64,000 nucleotides of DNA. Source: Certhia americana (Eukaryota; Chordata; Aves; Passeriformes; Certhiidae). The notes beneath the pieces were generated by a model that saw only the letters and a list, made by a program, of their open reading frames with translations, made no database searches and was not told the DNA's origin. Positions 1 through 13,500 of this stretch are shown piece by piece. The DNA is taken from the NCBI GenBank assembly GCA_018697195.1, contig CM031858.1:87387277-87451276 (forward strand), given 5' to 3'. Every line of letters begins with the position of its first letter. Position 1 is the first letter of the stretch. The position numbers and the translations under genes were made by a program.

Positions 1-264
1 AAACTTGTCTCCTAAGTACTTCACATATGACACCCAGTTAATAACCCAGTTTTAAAGCAGGTCTGAATAGTACTTAAACAACTAACCAAAAATAAAACTG
101 ATCAGATTTTATGGGTAGCTCTGAACAAGAAGGCACTGATCTGTCCAAGACTACATAGAAAGACAGTTGCAGAATTAGAAATACAACCCATCTTTCAGAT
201 TCCTGTTCTGATATTATAACTGAAGATTTTTTCTTCTGAAAAACCTTCCCTCTTTCACAGAACT

Positions 265-305
265 ATTTTTTGTTGGTTTTGTGGGGTTTTTGTTTTTGTT
301 TTTTG
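265..305. repeat. T/G-rich low-complexity stretch
   Basis: Almost only T with scattered G runs, read directly from the sequence. The complement is an A/C-rich stretch. Such tracts are common in bird introns and carry no evident coding information. Confidence 0.75.
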
Positions 306-3221
306 ACACGATATTTCCCTTAGGAATGAAGAAGCTTTCCTGACAAAGCTCCTTTGCAAAAACCTCTTAACTGCTGACAGTAAGCTTTAATGAACTTGCA
401 TTTCCCAAACCAATCTGCTTCCAGCATAAAACAGCTCCACTGTCAAATACGCTCTGCTGCCAGTTTATGACAATAGTTATCAAATTACTGTTTATCTGAA
501 AAAATTCAAAGAGTTTCAGCCCAGTCAAGTAAAGAGACATCTTGAACACAGAAAATGCAGAATTACTTGACTGAGCTTGAAAACATACAGTTGGCTTGGA
601 GAACTTGTATTTTACTCCCTTCATTTTGACAGGCACATAGTTTTTCATGTAGGCTTTTGCCCAACAGCCTTGACCCTGCAAGACAAATGCTGCCTCTCCA
701 ATCTAGCAGCTGTTAAACTCTGACTATTATCTAGGTACACTGCACAGCAATTCAAGCCTGGAGTTATGTTTTAAGTATTTACTCAAGCTGAGTCTACTTA
801 TTAGTTCCATAACTAAGGCTGTTTATTAGTTAAAATGAGAAATAAAGGCCAAGAAGAAAATACACTCCTCTCTTTTTTTTTGGCCACTTAGAACTAAATA
901 TGGTCATGTGTCAATTCTTTTCTGATGGTAGCCCAGGATTCTCTGAGCAGATTACAATTTTTCTCCTGAAGGCTTTTCCACCTCACTTGTGTTCAGACCC
1001 ACCAGGTCAGAGAGTAAAGTGAAACAGCCATGCTGCTCTGTCAGCTTGGTTGTCTCTTCCTGTTGGCCTGCCCTGGACTTTCCAGGCAAGGTCAAACTCT
1101 TTATTCTCTCTCTATTTTTGTGCGCTTATCACCTCTATTCTTTTGTTCTCCTTGAGAAATGTGCATTTCCTCCTATATTCCTCTCACTGAAAAGAGAGGG
1201 CAAAACAGAATTGCCCTAGTTTTATTCATCGTTCCTTTTCCTCAAAGATAGTGAGGAGCACTGAACTTCTGCAACTATCTCTGGGTTGGTGCCTCTGTGT
1301 GAATGAGCTCATCAGCCAAGCAGCATAACAGACATATTTCAGATCAACAGCTTCACACCAATCTACCCCATTTTAAGTTGTGCACATCCAGAATCCCCAG
1401 GGTGTCACAGTATTTCCTGACAACATTCCTTGACTTTCACCCACACTCATATATAACCTTGACTTTCCACAAGAGCTCAGTTACGCAGTGCCTTGGAGAG
1501 CCAACATCCTGTAACAGGTAACAGTACAAAACTACTCTTTCATCTTGATCCAAAAAACAACTACACAACTAATCTCCATACTCAGATCTAAAATATTTCA
1601 GCACCCCTAAAACACTATTTTCACAGAATGAGGTTAGTTCCACTAAAGCCCAATCAGGGGCTCAAAACTCAAGCACTAACAACAGCCTAGGGCCCTCATT
1701 GGCTGCTACATAAATGTCTGTGTCCAACATAGTTCTCTCAAACAATGTCACTTATCTTTAAACCAGTCCAGCAGAAATATTGTGTTAACTGTCTTCAAGA
1801 TCAGTACTATTGCAACAAGTAAGTAACACTAATCTTCATTTGGTTCTCTGTTCACAGAGACTAAGAACTCAATATTAACAGAAAAAAAGGGCCATTTTTC
1901 TTCTTTGAGAAGACCTCTGTGGGCCAGGGCTGCACAGAAGTACAGCAGTGAGGGTGAGAGAGAGATCAAGATCAGTCAACCTGTAACTACATGAAGGTAC
2001 TAAAAATACTCTGACAAGAAGAATGAGGAGGAAGAGGAGAAAAGTCTTCCTATTGTCCTTGGTGGGAAGCAGCTAAGCAGCAGCACAGTGAATTTTGGCA
2101 GCCACTGGGCTTCCCAGACAAGAGAACAAACTGTCCAAGCACTGCCAGTCCTGACAGCAAAAGTGTGTCACTCTCCCATTCTCCTTGCAGGTTAAAAAAA
2201 ATCAACTGCAGCTTGCAAGATACTGAGGTCACAAAAGATCCTGAGACATGACTTTACAGTGGCTGGGACACTCCATCTGAGCCAGAAATAGTGATTGTCG
2301 CAGCTGCTTCCTGCAACACAGCACTTCCCCTTCCTTCTGGCCACAAATTGTCTTGGGTTTGGGTTTTTTTCCTAGCCAATTCACCCAAAGGCTGCCAAGA
2401 ATCCACTGACATGTTTGTAAGAGTTTAACATCTGCCTCTTCTGTCAGGTCTTTTCTGAGAAAGAAGAAACTAGGCAAAACAAATGAGTTTCAGCTTAGTC
2501 TCATCAACTAACTGTTAATCAGTGCTTACGTAAATGTAAGAGGGAAAACATTTTAGGAACTAATTTCTCAATACACTTTCAAACATCTTCAAAAGATGTT
2601 CCTCTTACTGGTAGCTACTAAAATAAGCATTTAGTTTTATTCCCATTTAAGCAGATCTTAAGGGCATGAATACACCTAATTAAGCTTTCTGGTATTCATA
2701 GCATTTGCTTTGCCAAAACAAAGGCAAAAATTATCTTGAAAAAAATCAAAATATTCCTCCTCCAGACTGCCTCATACTGAGATATGTGAGGCATATGAGG
2801 TATTCCTCCTTGCAACTGGGAATATCATCAGGACAAATACAATACTTTACAGAGCTGAAAATCCCTGCAGCTCTCCCAACAGAAGCTATCAGGAAGCAGA
2901 CTATCATTTCTGCTTGACTGCTGTAGAGAAGCAAGGTAAACAGAATACAGTTTACAACCTATTCAAATTGCATCCATTTATTTCAAAATGGAATTTAACC
3001 CCAGGGAACCAGGGGAAGCCAGAAGTGCCTCAGAAGGAAGGATAATGGGTCAACCTATAAGACAGAGTTTCACCTGGCTCCCAGACACATCCATGGGTTA
3101 TGACTGATTCCACGCTTTTCTTCCTCAGAAATACATGTGACATAAAGAGAACACAAAGAAGGGAATAATATCAAATGCCTAAATCCTTCCAAAATTAGAT
3201 CAGATCAAAGTTAGATCATTC

Positions 3222-3283
3222 CAGGGTTTTTTGTTATTTTGATTTTGTTGTTGTTTGTTTTGTTGTTGTGTTTGTGGTTTTTT
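3222..3283. repeat. (TTG)n-like T/G-rich simple repeat
   Basis: Irregular repeats of ttg, tttg and gttttg. The open frames that cross it on both strands (around 3211-3439) are rich in Leu/Phe/Val or Asn/Lys only because of this composition, so they are not genes. Confidence 0.75.
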
Positions 3284-5144
3284 GTCACATGCATCAAATC
3301 CATCCAAAGAACTCTTGGCTCAAAAGGCCATTTAATTCTAAAACCTACAGCTCCTCCCAGGTTAGTCTGTTTGTTTCTTCCTTCCCAGAATATGAGAAAG
3401 ACCACTCTTGTCATCATGACAGAGCTGCACATTGTTTAAACACATTTATGGCAAGAAGCAGGTTCTCTCTTGACTGGCACAGTGAACTATGAAACAATTA
3501 CTGGAAAGTGATAAAGTGCTATCAAAATAATAGTTTTTTGGTGCTACAGCTGCATTTGATATTTCAGACTATCTGAACCACGCCAGCAGGCTTCAAAGTA
3601 CAGCAACACAAAGTAACAGTAACTTGCAGTGATGGGTAAAGGATCAAATGCATTCTACTACATAGCTACTCAATGAAAAAAGGCTTGATAGCTAGAAAAG
3701 ACAACCTGTACTTTCTGTTCTCCAGCATTGATGTCAATTTTTGCTCTCAACAGCACATAAATTCAAACAAACACTGGGAAAACGAAGGGACTCTGGTGAT
3801 TTGTATCCCATAGTGCCTTATCAAATGTGGCCTGTGATGCAAGCACTTGGAACTGAGGCCACAATCCCAGCTGCACTTTCTGGGGCTACAAGCAGCAAAA
3901 GCCAAAGACCACCTCCTCAGTAACAGTACAGGACTCTCGGTGGCTGAAGAGTAAGGGCTTCCAAAACTGTGGTTTTGCTCATAGACTGACCCACAGTGTC
4001 CTCAGCTCCACAATCAAACATACTTTACTATACTCCAAAATATACCCAGAATCTAAAAACCTTAGATGTTTTTGGGGGTGCTGATAATTAAAAAAAAAAT
4101 TACAAAGCTGATCAAATATTCAGGCAGGAGTCAACATCATGTTTCAGTCTATCCGTGATCTCGCAACCACAGAAGCACTCCTAAACAGCTGGCACAGCTG
4201 TGGCCCAGGGCATAACATCAGAACAAGCCCTGAGAAAGGGCTTCATAGGCAGTGGAGGTGACTATGCTTTCTGATTTAGGTTAGATTTTTCTATGCCAAG
4301 TTAGCAGTACTTAGCAATATATCCATGCTAATCTATGTTATGTTAGCAATTATCAACCACACAGGGAACACAAGGGATGCCTACAGAACTGGAGGTATTT
4401 TTAGTTCTCTTTCCAAAAGCTGTTGCAAATGCTTTCTACATTCTCTGAAACACACTTCTCACTGTGTTTAAGAAATAAGAAAACTATCATAAAACCATAG
4501 AATAAAATACCTTGGCCTTATGGGCTGAATTACATATTGAGCATGTTGTGGTTTTGGTTCTTTTGTTAGAAAGAAATGCAACATGGAGTCAAACCAAAGT
4601 TATACTGCAGTTTCTATAATGAGATTTCCTTTGCTATCAGAAGCAAAGGTCATCATGTTGATATTCCACAAAAGTCTGTAGCTTTCAAGGCATTTTGAAT
4701 AATGTAAGAATATGTCTGCATTTGCAGAAGCCTCCTCAAAATACCTAATGATATTGTCAGCACAAGGAGGTTAGTCAACATGTCTAACATCTACGCAAAG
4801 GTCAAAGCAAATAAAATAACTTGGAGTGCTGAGCCCAAGGGCACACTCTAAAAGATGGTTTGAACACAATCCATCAATATGTACTTTTTCTCTTCTATTA
4901 CCCACATAATCACTAGCCCCATTTCACCATAAATCTGTTGTTCAGAAGTGTTCAAAAACGTCACAGTATGGGTCATCTAAGTCAATTGCCCAAGAGTGAT
5001 TTATTAAAATGTTTGGCTAAACAGGTCATCATCCCAATGGCACATAATAAATCAGGAAGCACTTGACAACACGGCTGTTACAATAGGTGTGACTGACAGT
5101 GCTGCCAACTATTAAAATTGCCAGGTCTCAGGTTTTTTATACGA

Positions 5145-5640
5145 TGTTGTGTTCTCCTTCCCAAGAGTGTACAAGTCTTTCGCCCAGCACCGAGATAGAA
5201 GGAAAAAACCGAGACCCGTCTCCTCTGCTTCTTCAAGGCTGTTTATTTTTCTCTTATCAGCACAATTTCTTCTCTGACCCACAGAGATCTGTTCAGCAGG
5301 TCAGCTCACAGGGAAAGGACCCAGCCCCAGAGGTGACGATTATCTTTATACTACAAACTACGTAATCAGTATTTATAATTCTTCACCAATAACTATTATC
5401 TATGTTAGAAGGTTAGATTCTATTCTAAGCCAACTATAATGTGCCACCTCACTGCAGAAGATGGAGGCAAGGAAGAAGAAGGAAGAAACCCAAAAGCCAT
5501 GTGCTTCCTCCATCTTGTCATCACCTGCTTACCATCCTAAAAACCCCATATATCTAAAATTCTCACCCTGTGATAAAACTATGCACTATTCTACTGTTTA
5601 ATACACACTCTTAAATACCCTACTTCATTTCAGAGCTTAA
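5145..5640 (-). mobile_element. LTR-like endogenous retroviral repeat, minus orientation
   Basis: Read on the minus strand, the element ends at 5145 in '...acaaca', the form expected of an LTR 3' end. An AATAAA polyadenylation signal lies about 97 nt inside that end (5242-5247 on the complement), which fits an R-U5 segment. The body wording (an 'agatctgttcagcaggtcag' segment, then 'aactattatctatgttagaa', then a GA-rich 'aagaagaaggaagaaac' tract) resembles passerine ERV LTRs I recall, but the family name is not certain. No retroviral coding sequence adjoins, so it is most likely a solo LTR. The far end, somewhere about 5600-5690, and any target-site duplication could not be fixed by eye. Confidence 0.55.
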
Positions 5641-5699
5641 AAGCCCTTTTTCCATGAACAAAGGTTAAAAACACTGTTTGTCAGAGATTCTAAAATCTC

Positions 5700-8600
5700 T
5701 CAAACATGCAAAGAGAAATTCGTCATATTTCCAGACTCCAACAGCCAGGCATTTCCATAAGAATTCCCTGTTTTCAGTTACTTGCAGCTTTGACAAGCTG
5801 TTCATGCCGAAATTTTCCATGCCAGAGTTCAGCATTTTTATTTTGTTTAATAGAAATTTTAGCCAAAACAGCTCACTTCTTGTGAAAGCAGGCCAGGGTG
5901 CAGTAAGTTTTATTTCTGTTAAGAAAAAAATCCAAGAATATAATTTGCTAGAAGATCCAGCACTCTGACGCTCTCAAGAAGCCATCTTGACATTCAACAA
6001 GGATAGTCTGTATTTACGGCTGTGATCCCAGCTACCCAAACATCACCTTAGATAAGGTCGAGTTGACAGGTGGATACAAAAAAAAAAAAATGTTTCCACT
6101 ACAGTTTGTTAGGAGTTACAAGCACCATTATGGTACCATCTGCATCCCACATGTGCCTGCTGATCGAGCAGTTCTGTTGCCTTACAGGTATAGCTCCCGG
6201 CTGCTTTGGGCCAGCCTGAGCCAAGGGACTGATTAAAGACTGAGCCAGGAAGAGGGAAGCTTCTTCTGTCAGATTTTAAAGAAACAGAAGTACTAAAAGA
6301 CAGAAAGCAAGAAGGAGATCTGAAATGCTGCCAGCAGAAACACCTATCAGAGGGATCCATAGGCTAGAAAGGCATGGACCCAGGACTGTTGCAGGTGACC
6401 TTGCAAGGAGGCTCAGAAGACATTGAGGACTTTAAGGAACCACTTTTTGCTGGCACTTCTGAAGTAAGCTCATCAGGATTGCAGATGCATGATTTAGAGA
6501 TGAATTTTTTATTATAAATTCAAACAGAAATTTGATTTGCTGGCCCCTCTGCACAGGGATCAACATCATCTGCTCCCTGTACCTCACACCCAGAATGGCA
6601 AATAATTCACAAGCAGCACCTTTATGGAATATGCAGTTATTGGTTAAAATAAAATCGTACAGAATCCTTAGAAAGCTGAGGTGTCAAATCAAAAGCTGAG
6701 AATGAAAATTTCCACTTAATAATCAAGAATTAAAACGAAAAGTGTATTTAGACTGATCACATTAGAAATCCTAGGCATATCAATCCCAAAGCACCTGGAC
6801 AAACTAACAATCAGATAAAATACAAGAAAAATACTAATGCATTAGTTCTGCCCTCAGACAGCAACCTCTGAAAAAAAAAGTCTATAATCAACCAGGTCTA
6901 CTATTGCAGATGAAGAAAAGCTTGGAAGTTTGTTCATAAAGTGTCTCAGTCTCTGCTTGTGGAAGCTGTAAAAGCCCATTAGTGACACTGCTCAAATATG
7001 CACTGGCAGCTCCAAACTGCACTGACATGACAACTCCCTTCCCACAACCAACCACCCAGCTATGAAGCTGGTGGTGATGAAGCCCCAGTAATTTTTTAAA
7101 AATCTTAAGAGGAACCAACTGCATTCTGCAGAAAAAACTATTACCTCTATGTTTTAAAATATGAATTAGAACCTTCTTAACCCAAATGCTGAATAGCCTT
7201 GAAAACTTGTATATGGACTCATCACAAGGATCCAGTGGCAGATTTGAATGAATCATGCCTGAGGATAGACTTCTCCAATACTGTAGTTCTCTCACGCTTC
7301 TAGAGCTGGTTGCAAAAGCCTTCATGCTCACAAGCAACACATTTCATAACTGCAGAAAAACATGCTTCTAATATACAGGAAAAAAATATTCTATTACACT
7401 TCAGGGACATATAGAACAAATTTGCAACAAAACAGTTTAAACCACCTGTCAAATATTAAGAGGCTGAGGAGCTGCTAAATTCAGAAAATTATTTTGAAAG
7501 AACATTCAACATCAACAGAAATGCACAGATTCCAACAATCAAAGTAAAGAAAAAATCTTCAGAGTATTTCTGATGATACCAGCTCTCAAATCTATCTTTA
7601 AATTAGGATTTTGAACAAAAACCCACCCTATTCCCTTCCTGTTACAGAAAAGAGTGAACCCATGTTTCTTGTATTCTAGGCACTGGCATACAGTTTCACG
7701 GAATGAGAATTTCATTTGCACTGCAAATGAAAAGACTAACTTGTGTTGTACTTGCAGTGATGTATGTTTAAGTGTCAGACAAAAAAAGTTATTGATAGTC
7801 AGATATCAAATAAAGAGATGCACAGTTAAACAAACAAACATCTCAGGTACTTACTAAAGTCATGCTTCAACAACTTAAAAACCTGCGGACTTACCTTCAT
7901 ATTTCTCTCCCAAGTGTAACCAAATATAGTCTTGACTTTTCCCTTTAATCACGAAGTCAAGCCAAAACTTCAGTTGCCGATTTTTTGACAATCAATCCAA
8001 TCCTGATACATGCCCTGATACCATGACACGTGCCCTTCTGTGGAATCCAGTCAGTCAATTTATTCAACACGGGATACTTTATTGGGCTTCTCTGAATCAA
8101 GATACTGAGGCAGTTCAGTTCTCTTAAACTGGTTAGGTTATACTTACTTAAAACTACAAATTATCAAAATTCATTCCATGCTTGCTACACTCTATTTGAA
8201 ATAGCCTCTCACTGAATATGTGTCCAGGAATCTGTCATTAAGACATCCTCCTAGTTGTTAGGAGTCAGACACAACATGTTAATGAAAAACTGTGTGAAAA
8301 GATAACACTGAACAAGCCCCACTTCACACTACACTAGAAGGGGCATATTAATCAAGTTCCAGATGGGATTTAAACTGAAAAAGCAATTGCAAGCACTTAT
8401 CAGCATTGCTCACACCCTTCCTCCTTCTCCTCTCCTCTTTAGATTAGAAGTTGCAAAGAACACATCATGGCAGAGCATAGAAAACAGGACAAGAACTTCA
8501 GGCTAATTACAATCTTTTGGTCACCACAGGTCCAAACAGAGTGCACCCAGAGGTAGCCATGCATCTGTTGTTCACTGAAAAAGGAAAGTAATGAACTTCC

Positions 8601-9053
8601 AGTCTCAGCCTTTTCTAACCTACACTGACCTTTAGAAGGAACCTTGCTACCTGCCAGAGCCTTCCTTTCTAGCATGGCTTGCCTGCATGTGGATCAAAAG
8701 CAATCTGTTTAAGGGAAAATAAAACCTCCCTTTTAGGAGCTTTTCTGACATTCTCAAGGGAATAACTCTCTTCTGAAAAATAACTGATTCACTAAAGCAG
8801 ACATTAAACTACATTATCTGATATCACACATTTACATTCTCAAAGCACTAACAATATTAAAGGCAAGAGAATAAAACACTTTTTAAATCTTTCATTTAAG
8901 CACAGTGACCCTGCTGTGATGGTGTATATATGAAAGCTGATGAGTTTTCCCTTTCTTTTCCTCAGGATCTGAGGCTGCCATCTTGACAGGGTCCAATCAA
9001 GATACAAGCCCTGCTTCTGAAATGCTACATTTCTCTTTTCCATAGCATATACA
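5700..9053. other. Anonymous non-coding sequence with one exon-like block
   Basis: AT-rich unique sequence. A 150-codon open frame on the minus strand at 6888-7340 has no recognisable domain. A few frames of this length are expected by chance in this much AT-rich DNA. The exon-like block at 7895-8037 is listed separately. No repeat family is recognised in the rest. Confidence 0.5.
7895..8037 (-). other. Exon-like block, possibly a decayed coding exon
   Basis: On the minus strand a consensus 5' splice site (AAG followed by gtaagt) sits exactly at 7895. Upstream, two coding-like frames meet. One reads through ...HVSWYQGMYQDWIDCQK, the other through LKFWLDFVIKGK...GEKYE up to the donor. They are out of register by one base near an A6 run (7981-7986 on the complement). 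A possible acceptor ('ccacag') at about 8038-8042 would give a 143-base block, one short of a multiple of three. That acceptor has a poor pyrimidine tract, and an in-frame stop lies just upstream at 8051-8053. The protein family is not recognised and the Trp content is unusually high. It may be a real exon with a sequencing indel, a pseudogene relic, or chance. Confidence 0.25.
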
Positions 9054-9111
9054 TGCTCTTGGATAAGTGTTGGTTATTTCCTTGCTCATGGATAAGTGTG
9101 GGTTATTTCTT
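9054..9111. repeat. Tandem duplication, two 29-bp units
   Basis: Units 9054-9082 and 9083-9111 both read 'tgctc-tggataagtg-ggttatttc-t' with three or four mismatches. This is a local head-to-tail duplication with some divergence, so it is not very recent. Confidence 0.85.
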
Positions 9112-10078
9112 TCTCTGAAGGAGCCATTCTATATTCTTTACACATGTTGCAAAACCATTCATTCTTGTTTTGCACACAGATAACCAACACCCACCTTTCT
9201 GAAGGTGTGAATTCACAGTACACAAGTTTTTCTCAGGTAGCCACAGAAACAGGCTTATTTCATACTGAATAATAAAAAATAATATAATAAAAAAACTATT
9301 AAAATAATTTAATTTCAGAAGAAAGGCTAGTTCTTGCAGAAGATCCTGTTTGTATTTTCTTCCTTGTGTCTGTCAGGAGCTGACTACCCAGTATACTTTA
9401 CAGACCTGCAAAAACATTTTACTTTACTTTCATTTTCTTAAAATTCATGTCAAGTCATGCACTAGAATACGAATGAAAAATACACTCATTTGTGCTACTG
9501 ATGCAAAGGATTTCTCAGGGATTTGAAGACAGGAAAACTGCATTAGTACCTAGCATGTTTTCTTAAGAGCCACATAAGTTTTACAATCATCATCAGTAAG
9601 TTAAAATAATAACTAGAAATTATTAGTGCTTTTGTTTTCTTATGGACACGTTAAAACAGATGAGTTTGTCAAATGTTATTTAGCATTAATATTGTTATCA
9701 GGACTGCTTAATAATCAAAGATATCCCACTTGATTTCAAACATCCTTGTTGATGCTCAAATGAAAAACTGTTTAGAAAATAAAAACCTCCCAATTCTTTA
9801 ATGTTACATTTCATATTTGAATAGCTACCTGGAGGCCTCAACCTATTTGCCAGTGACTGTTCTGTTACTCACACAGTACCTAGAAACTGAGTTAGTGTTC
9901 AGCAAATCACCCTTTATAGTTTAATGTGTGTGTGTATATGAATAATGCAATAATAAAGGATTAACTGGTTTTGCACTTTTTTTTTGCCATCAATCCTCCA
10001 CCTTTACTTGAGTTTCAGACATTAAGAAAGACTCCACAATGCTATACACTGCTATTCATTGTGTAGCTGCCCCATTTT

Positions 10079-10102
10079 CACACACACACACACACACACA
10101 CA
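10079..10102. repeat. (CA)12 microsatellite
   Basis: Twelve uninterrupted CA units, a standard dinucleotide microsatellite likely to vary in length between individuals. Confidence 0.95.
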
Positions 10103-10528
10103 GAGAAAAGACCACCTTACAGCAGAGTCCTGAACTCATGTCAGTAAGATACCAGCATCATCTCAAGTATCACACAAACATCAATAATGACATTTTTCTT
10201 TGTGGATTATCTCTAATCTTGCTCTTAGAGTGTTTAGGAAAAAATGGCTGCACACTGCTTTTGCTGTGCCAAGCTGCCCATGAAATTTCTCTGCAGGACC
10301 CTCTCTCTCTACGTAACAGGCTTGGAAGGTGCCCCTGGTTCTCATCACAAGCTGCCTTGCACAAACCAATACAAGTTCCTATGAGCTTTTAATTACAAGA
10401 ATGCTTATTTCTTAGGTAGTATGGATGATCATGGGACATAAAAATAACTTCTACATGGTTTGTTTTTCTTCCTCTTTCCCATCCACCATTTCCAGTGTTG
10501 TATTTAAATGTTTCACTGAGAAATCCAA

Positions 10529-10550
10529 GGGGGGGGGGGGGGGGGGGGGG
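10529..10550. repeat. 22-base poly-G run
   Basis: An uninterrupted run of 22 G on the plus strand. Poly-G of this length is rare in vertebrate DNA, can form G-quadruplexes and is hard to sequence, so the exact length may be unreliable. The open frame across it (10425-10619) contains only a poly-Gly artefact. Confidence 0.95.
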
Positions 10551-13500
10551 TGGCAATCCCCTGCCCTAACATATTTCCTGCAGCCTCCAAATAAATTTTA
10601 CTTTTATTTACACTTCTGATTGCCAAAATAATTATTCTTGTTCTTCCCTCTCATACATTCTGAGGAAGTTGTGGCTCTACAAGGTTGACACCAAATAACT
10701 GCTCCAGTGATCTGCGACTTTTGTGACTTGGATTCCATGACGTGCATTGTCACCCTGCTTCTTGCATGTTTTCTCTTTAGCTTTCAATGTTTTGAATTCT
10801 TGGAGTCAGTTTTCTCATGCACATTCTTGTAAATAATAATTGTTTTACATTCCTCTCTGGAGGAAGCAGGAATTGATGGACTTTTGGTTTAACCAGTGTG
10901 GTCAGAGAGGAGGCAGCCTTGCCTTCCAATCCCTGGACACTTTTGCAATGGTCCCATATTAAACTTACTCTTTTTTCACCCTTCTCTGTGAAGAGAGTTG
11001 TTGTGCGTGTGTGGTTCATTTCTTGAACAGCGGCAGCCCATTTTTACCCCTCAGTTTCAGGAAAACAACAGGGAGCAGCTATCTGAAAAGTACCATTCCT
11101 GTTTCAGAGTTTTTCAATTATTTAATGTCAGACTCCCTCCTCACTCAGCCAGAAACATGCTGCTAGACTAGATACAGAATACACATGAATTATTTCCAGC
11201 TGGAGAGATAAACAAGGAGTGATACTACTGAGCAGGACCTTTCTCCCACGTGCAGTTACAGTGTTTGGAGACTACTCAAATGTCTGAGAGGACACTGGAC
11301 TGTTTCAGATAGTGATAGACAGACTTACCTGTAGTTCCAGCCAAACATTATTTGGGGACCTTTCTTAAAAATTTTTTTTTAAGCACTAAAGACTTGAATA
11401 TTAATTAGGCCTAAGAAACCACCAGCCTTATATATGAGGGGAAAACAGCATAATACGGTTTACTCAAGCATCTGGAGGGTTCAGATTGTTTTCCTTATTT
11501 GCTGTGTTTCTTATGGTAAAGTTTTTCTGACCTGCTGTAAAAGATACAAACAGCTTTTTACAGAATGCCCCATGCAACTGGGATACAAATCAACTCTTTT
11601 TTTATGTCTCTATTATGGAACAATAAAGTATGTGATGCTTCTGACAAAAAAAGTACAAGACAGCATCTCCCCTTAATTATCATCTCCTGCCCTGGGGTAT
11701 CTTTTGCCATAACTACTTTTTCCAAATTCATCCCGTAAAAGGAAAACTACATCCTTCCAGGATGACAGAAGTCTCACAACAAAAACATCTTTATTCAACT
11801 CCAGGGCAGAAGTAGAGTACCTCCCTGTAAAAATGAAATACTGATTAAGCAAACTGTCAACAACCTGATTACATAACATAAAAGATTATCCACACAAGAC
11901 CAGAAAATCTTGCATTCCTGTACTTTTTCTCAGGCTTTCCCACATAGCTGTCTGCACAACACATTCATTATAAGCCCACCAAAAAAGAGCAAATCTCTAT
12001 TAACTGAACATGAAGTCATCACTGCAAAATTCCAAAGGTGCAAAACCAAGGCTGAAAACTTGACCCTGCCTCTTTGGATGTGCACATCACAAGGCAGTGA
12101 CCATGTGAGAGTGCATTAAAAGACAGTCAGAGTAGTAAGCCTGTCGCACATCTCCTTCCTTGGTCCTATAGAATCACTGAACAGCTCCCACTCAGATCTA
12201 TGGTCCAATTCAACCTATGTGCACTCAGCAATAAGAAACCACAGATGTGCATCATTCCTGTCATTCTGCCATGTCTCAGTTACAATGGACAAAGGAGTTC
12301 ATCTCTTCTTGCTTTCTAGCTTCTCATGCAGGCATACAGACAATGGCAGTCATTTGCTTTTATAGTCTTGTCTGACACACTCATCTTACCTTTGTGCTCT
12401 GAGAATTTTAACTCTAGGATCTCCATCTGTTCCTCCTATTCCTTACTAGGCTAAAAAGCATCTCTGTTTTATTACTGTACCTCTCTGACCTAAATTCTTC
12501 CCAACACCTGTTTGCCTTTCTCAGCTCCAAATTTAAAGGACTCCCAATAACTGTTTTCTCTGCCAAAAGTTACACCCTGGCTAAATGAGAAATCACACAA
12601 ATTTGATAGGCAACAGAAAGAACCAAAATCTTACAGATCTGTCATATAAAACAAATGCAATTCTACTTTTTCAAATTTAGAAGCATGTTTGATGAGCACA
12701 TTTTTATTTCTTCTACTGTTCACCTCCTCAACCCCAAGCAGCATTTTAAAATATTTGCTTAAGAAAAACCATAGAGGTCAGCCAAAAATAGGCAGGGTGA
12801 CTTTACAGATGAGTTCATAACACAAATAAAATTAAATTTTCATTTAAAGATAAATAGTTTAGAAAAGCATCAGTCCAAAAGTAAATATTTTGCCTTCACC
12901 AATATAGGTAAAAGGTAATGTCTATGTTGGCATTTGGTCATCTCTTCCTTGATCAGCTTTCTACCCTTGGAAGAGTCATGTCAGTGACTCTACCCCTTCA
13001 GTTCCTTCATCTGCAGATGCTGTAGTCTTTTTTTCTCCCTCCCTATTTGGTAGCAGTGTATACTAGAACTTCAAGCTGTCAAAGGCTCTGGTTACAGACA
13101 GTTACCCTAAGTAACACAGCTGCGACCAGCTTGTTTTCTGAAACATTAAAAAAAAGTTGTCTCAAGTTTTCTTTGATGGAGAATCTGGTAACACAAAGAA
13201 GAGAATTTCTAGCCAGACATACTGCATATAATAGCAGCACAAAGAGCCTGATTCTGTAAGCACAAAACACTTCCCAACACACCACTAAATATAACATCAA
13301 AGCAATAAAAAATTGCATTGAAGTGCTAAGCACTGAGGCAGCAAATACCTCCCTCACGATCAGTACTCCAGTTCTGTATCATCATTTGACAAAGTCTCAA
13401 AACTCAGCACATGTTAATGGGTCATAAATACCCAGCTGCTCAGGGACAGCTTCTTTGCCTTGTGTGCAAGCTGTTTCTACAAATGACCGCAAAAATGTAT

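Larger units (their letters stand above)
1..5144. other. Anonymous AT-rich non-coding sequence
   Basis: No gene is recognisable on either strand. Reading frames are short and stop-rich, without signal peptides, domain motifs or consistent codon use. Apart from two T/G-rich simple stretches listed separately, the sequence reads as unique vertebrate intergenic or intronic DNA. A weak exon-like stretch at 1767-1818, with an AG before it and 'gtaagt' after it, is too short to support. Confidence 0.6.

Noticed and set aside
6109..6360. Minus-strand frame with an Ig-domain-like 'AGSYTCKATE' near a gtaagg donor
   Set aside because: Only one short motif, lacking the other Ig strands and conserved Cys/Trp spacing. 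Most likely coincidence.
6888..7340. 150-codon open frame on the minus strand
   Set aside because: No known domain, no splice or promoter context. A few frames of this length are expected by chance in 64 kb of AT-rich DNA read on both strands.
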